Assembly (NCBI GenBank): GCA_958413095.1
Contig: CATYUF010000026.1
Location: 1-22,949, forward strand
From: an uncultured Clostridium sp.
Lineage (GTDB): Bacteria; Bacillota; Clostridia; TANB77; CAG-508
Direction of reading: 5' to 3'
DNA length: 22,949 nt
Shown one piece after another: positions 22,298-22,949 of this stretch. A program made the translations under genes and the position numbers. How positions within the stretch are numbered: position 1 is the first letter of the stretch; each line of letters opens with the position of its first letter. Below the pieces are notes generated by a model, which saw only the letters and a program-made list of their open reading frames with translations, was not told the origin of the DNA and searched no databases.

Positions 22298-22949
22298 ATG
22301 AAAAAACTTATTGTAATTATATTAATTTTATTAATTATATTTATAGGAATGTATGTGAATAGGAAAATAGAGATAGATAATAATACAGTGACAGTGGCAG
22401 AAGTAGAAGAAATAGAAACATATATGCAAAAAATATATATGTGGAGAGAAATAACAGAAGAGGCTTTACCCGTATTTGATAATATAAACAATGCTAATGA
22501 TATATGGATATGGGAAGTGGTAAAAAAGAACTTAGAAGAATATGAGTTATCATATGAAAAAATACAAGAAAAGGCAAAAGAAATTTTTGGAGAAAACTTT
22601 ACAAAAACTTTTCCAAAGGAAGGTACGGAATATTTAATATATGATGAACAAAAAAATGTATATAATGCAATAGGAATGGGACTTGACCAAGAAGACGACA
22701 GTTTTTTATTAAATAAGATAGAAAAAGATAAAGAACAATATAAGGTTGAGATTATTGAATATTTAGTTGATTATTCAGAATTCGGAATTGAAACAGAAAA
22801 TACAGAAGAAAAAGATATTAAAATAAAAAATTTAAGAGAAGAAACAATTGCAACTATAAAAAACACAGAAGATGAAAGCAAAATAATAGACTTAGTAAAA
22901 GAAAATGCTGATAAATTTACCAAAAAAGAAATTGTGCTAAACAAGAATA
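22298..22949 (+). CDS. Membrane-anchored hypothetical protein, 3' end outside window
   Basis: Open from ATG 22298 (after AAAGGAGGATTT) to the window edge, 217 codons seen. Residues 3-19 (KLIVIILILLIIFIGMY) form one membrane anchor or uncleaved signal. The rest is an acidic, helical, probably extracytoplasmic domain with several aromatic segments (YMQKIYMWREITEEALPVFDN, NDIWIWEVVKKNLEEYEL). There is no lipobox and no motif I recognise. Function unknown. Confidence 0.8.
   Translation, partial: MKKLIVIILILLIIFIGMYVNRKIEIDNNTVTVAEVEEIETYMQKIYMWREITEEALPVFDNINNANDIWIWEVVKKNLEEYELSYEKIQEKAKEIFGENFTKTFPKEGTEYLIYDEQKNVYNAIGMGLDQEDDSFLLNKIEKDKEQYKVEIIEYLVDYSEFGIETENTEEKDIKIKNLREETIATIKNTEDESKIIDLVKENADKFTKKEIVLNKN

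Overview
The window reads as DNA from an AT-rich, endospore-forming member of the Clostridia (class inferred; species not identifiable). The main signs are very low GC, Gram-positive ribosome binding sites (AGGAGG), sigma-A type promoters, and sporulation genes yqfC and yqfD next to ybeY.

Positions 1 to about 11,100 look like the right part of an integrative mobile element, with its left end outside the window. From the left it holds the 3' part of a gene with 39-bp coding repeats and an AT-hook-like motif, and a tandem OB-fold single-stranded DNA-binding protein. Next comes a block of unknown genes with two minus-strand XRE repressors and an orphan response-regulator receiver protein. Then follow a broken sigma-70-like gene with a broken HTH_16-like gene, two RNA leader regions that each end in a strong terminator, and a membrane miniprotein. 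The element ends with a PemK/MazF toxin gene fused by deletion to the tail of another gene, two small unknown genes and two tandem large serine recombinases. It is visibly decaying: both recombinases carry +1 frameshifts (three in all), two ORFs carry in-frame stops, and the sigma and toxin genes carry deletions.

The right end of the element abuts the 3' third of a pdaA-like polysaccharide deacetylase gene, which suggests insertion into that gene. From there to about 17.2 kb is chromosomal housekeeping and sporulation DNA: yqfC, a REPIN-like inverted repeat, yqfD, an unknown 406-aa gene, ybeY, a DUF3048 protein, a YlbF-family protein and a membrane zinc-peptidase-like protein. A TetR regulator with a palindrome over its -35 box lies upstream of a long-chain acyl-CoA ligase, which points to a fatty-acid module. 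A 288-aa unknown protein follows, behind a promoter preceded by three TGTAAC repeats in 11-bp phase.

The right end has a third copy of the REP sequence, a gene remnant, a minus-strand PD-(D/E)XK nuclease-like gene, a minus-strand tRNA-Met and tRNA-Tyr pair with a strong promoter, and the start of a membrane-anchored protein that runs off the window.
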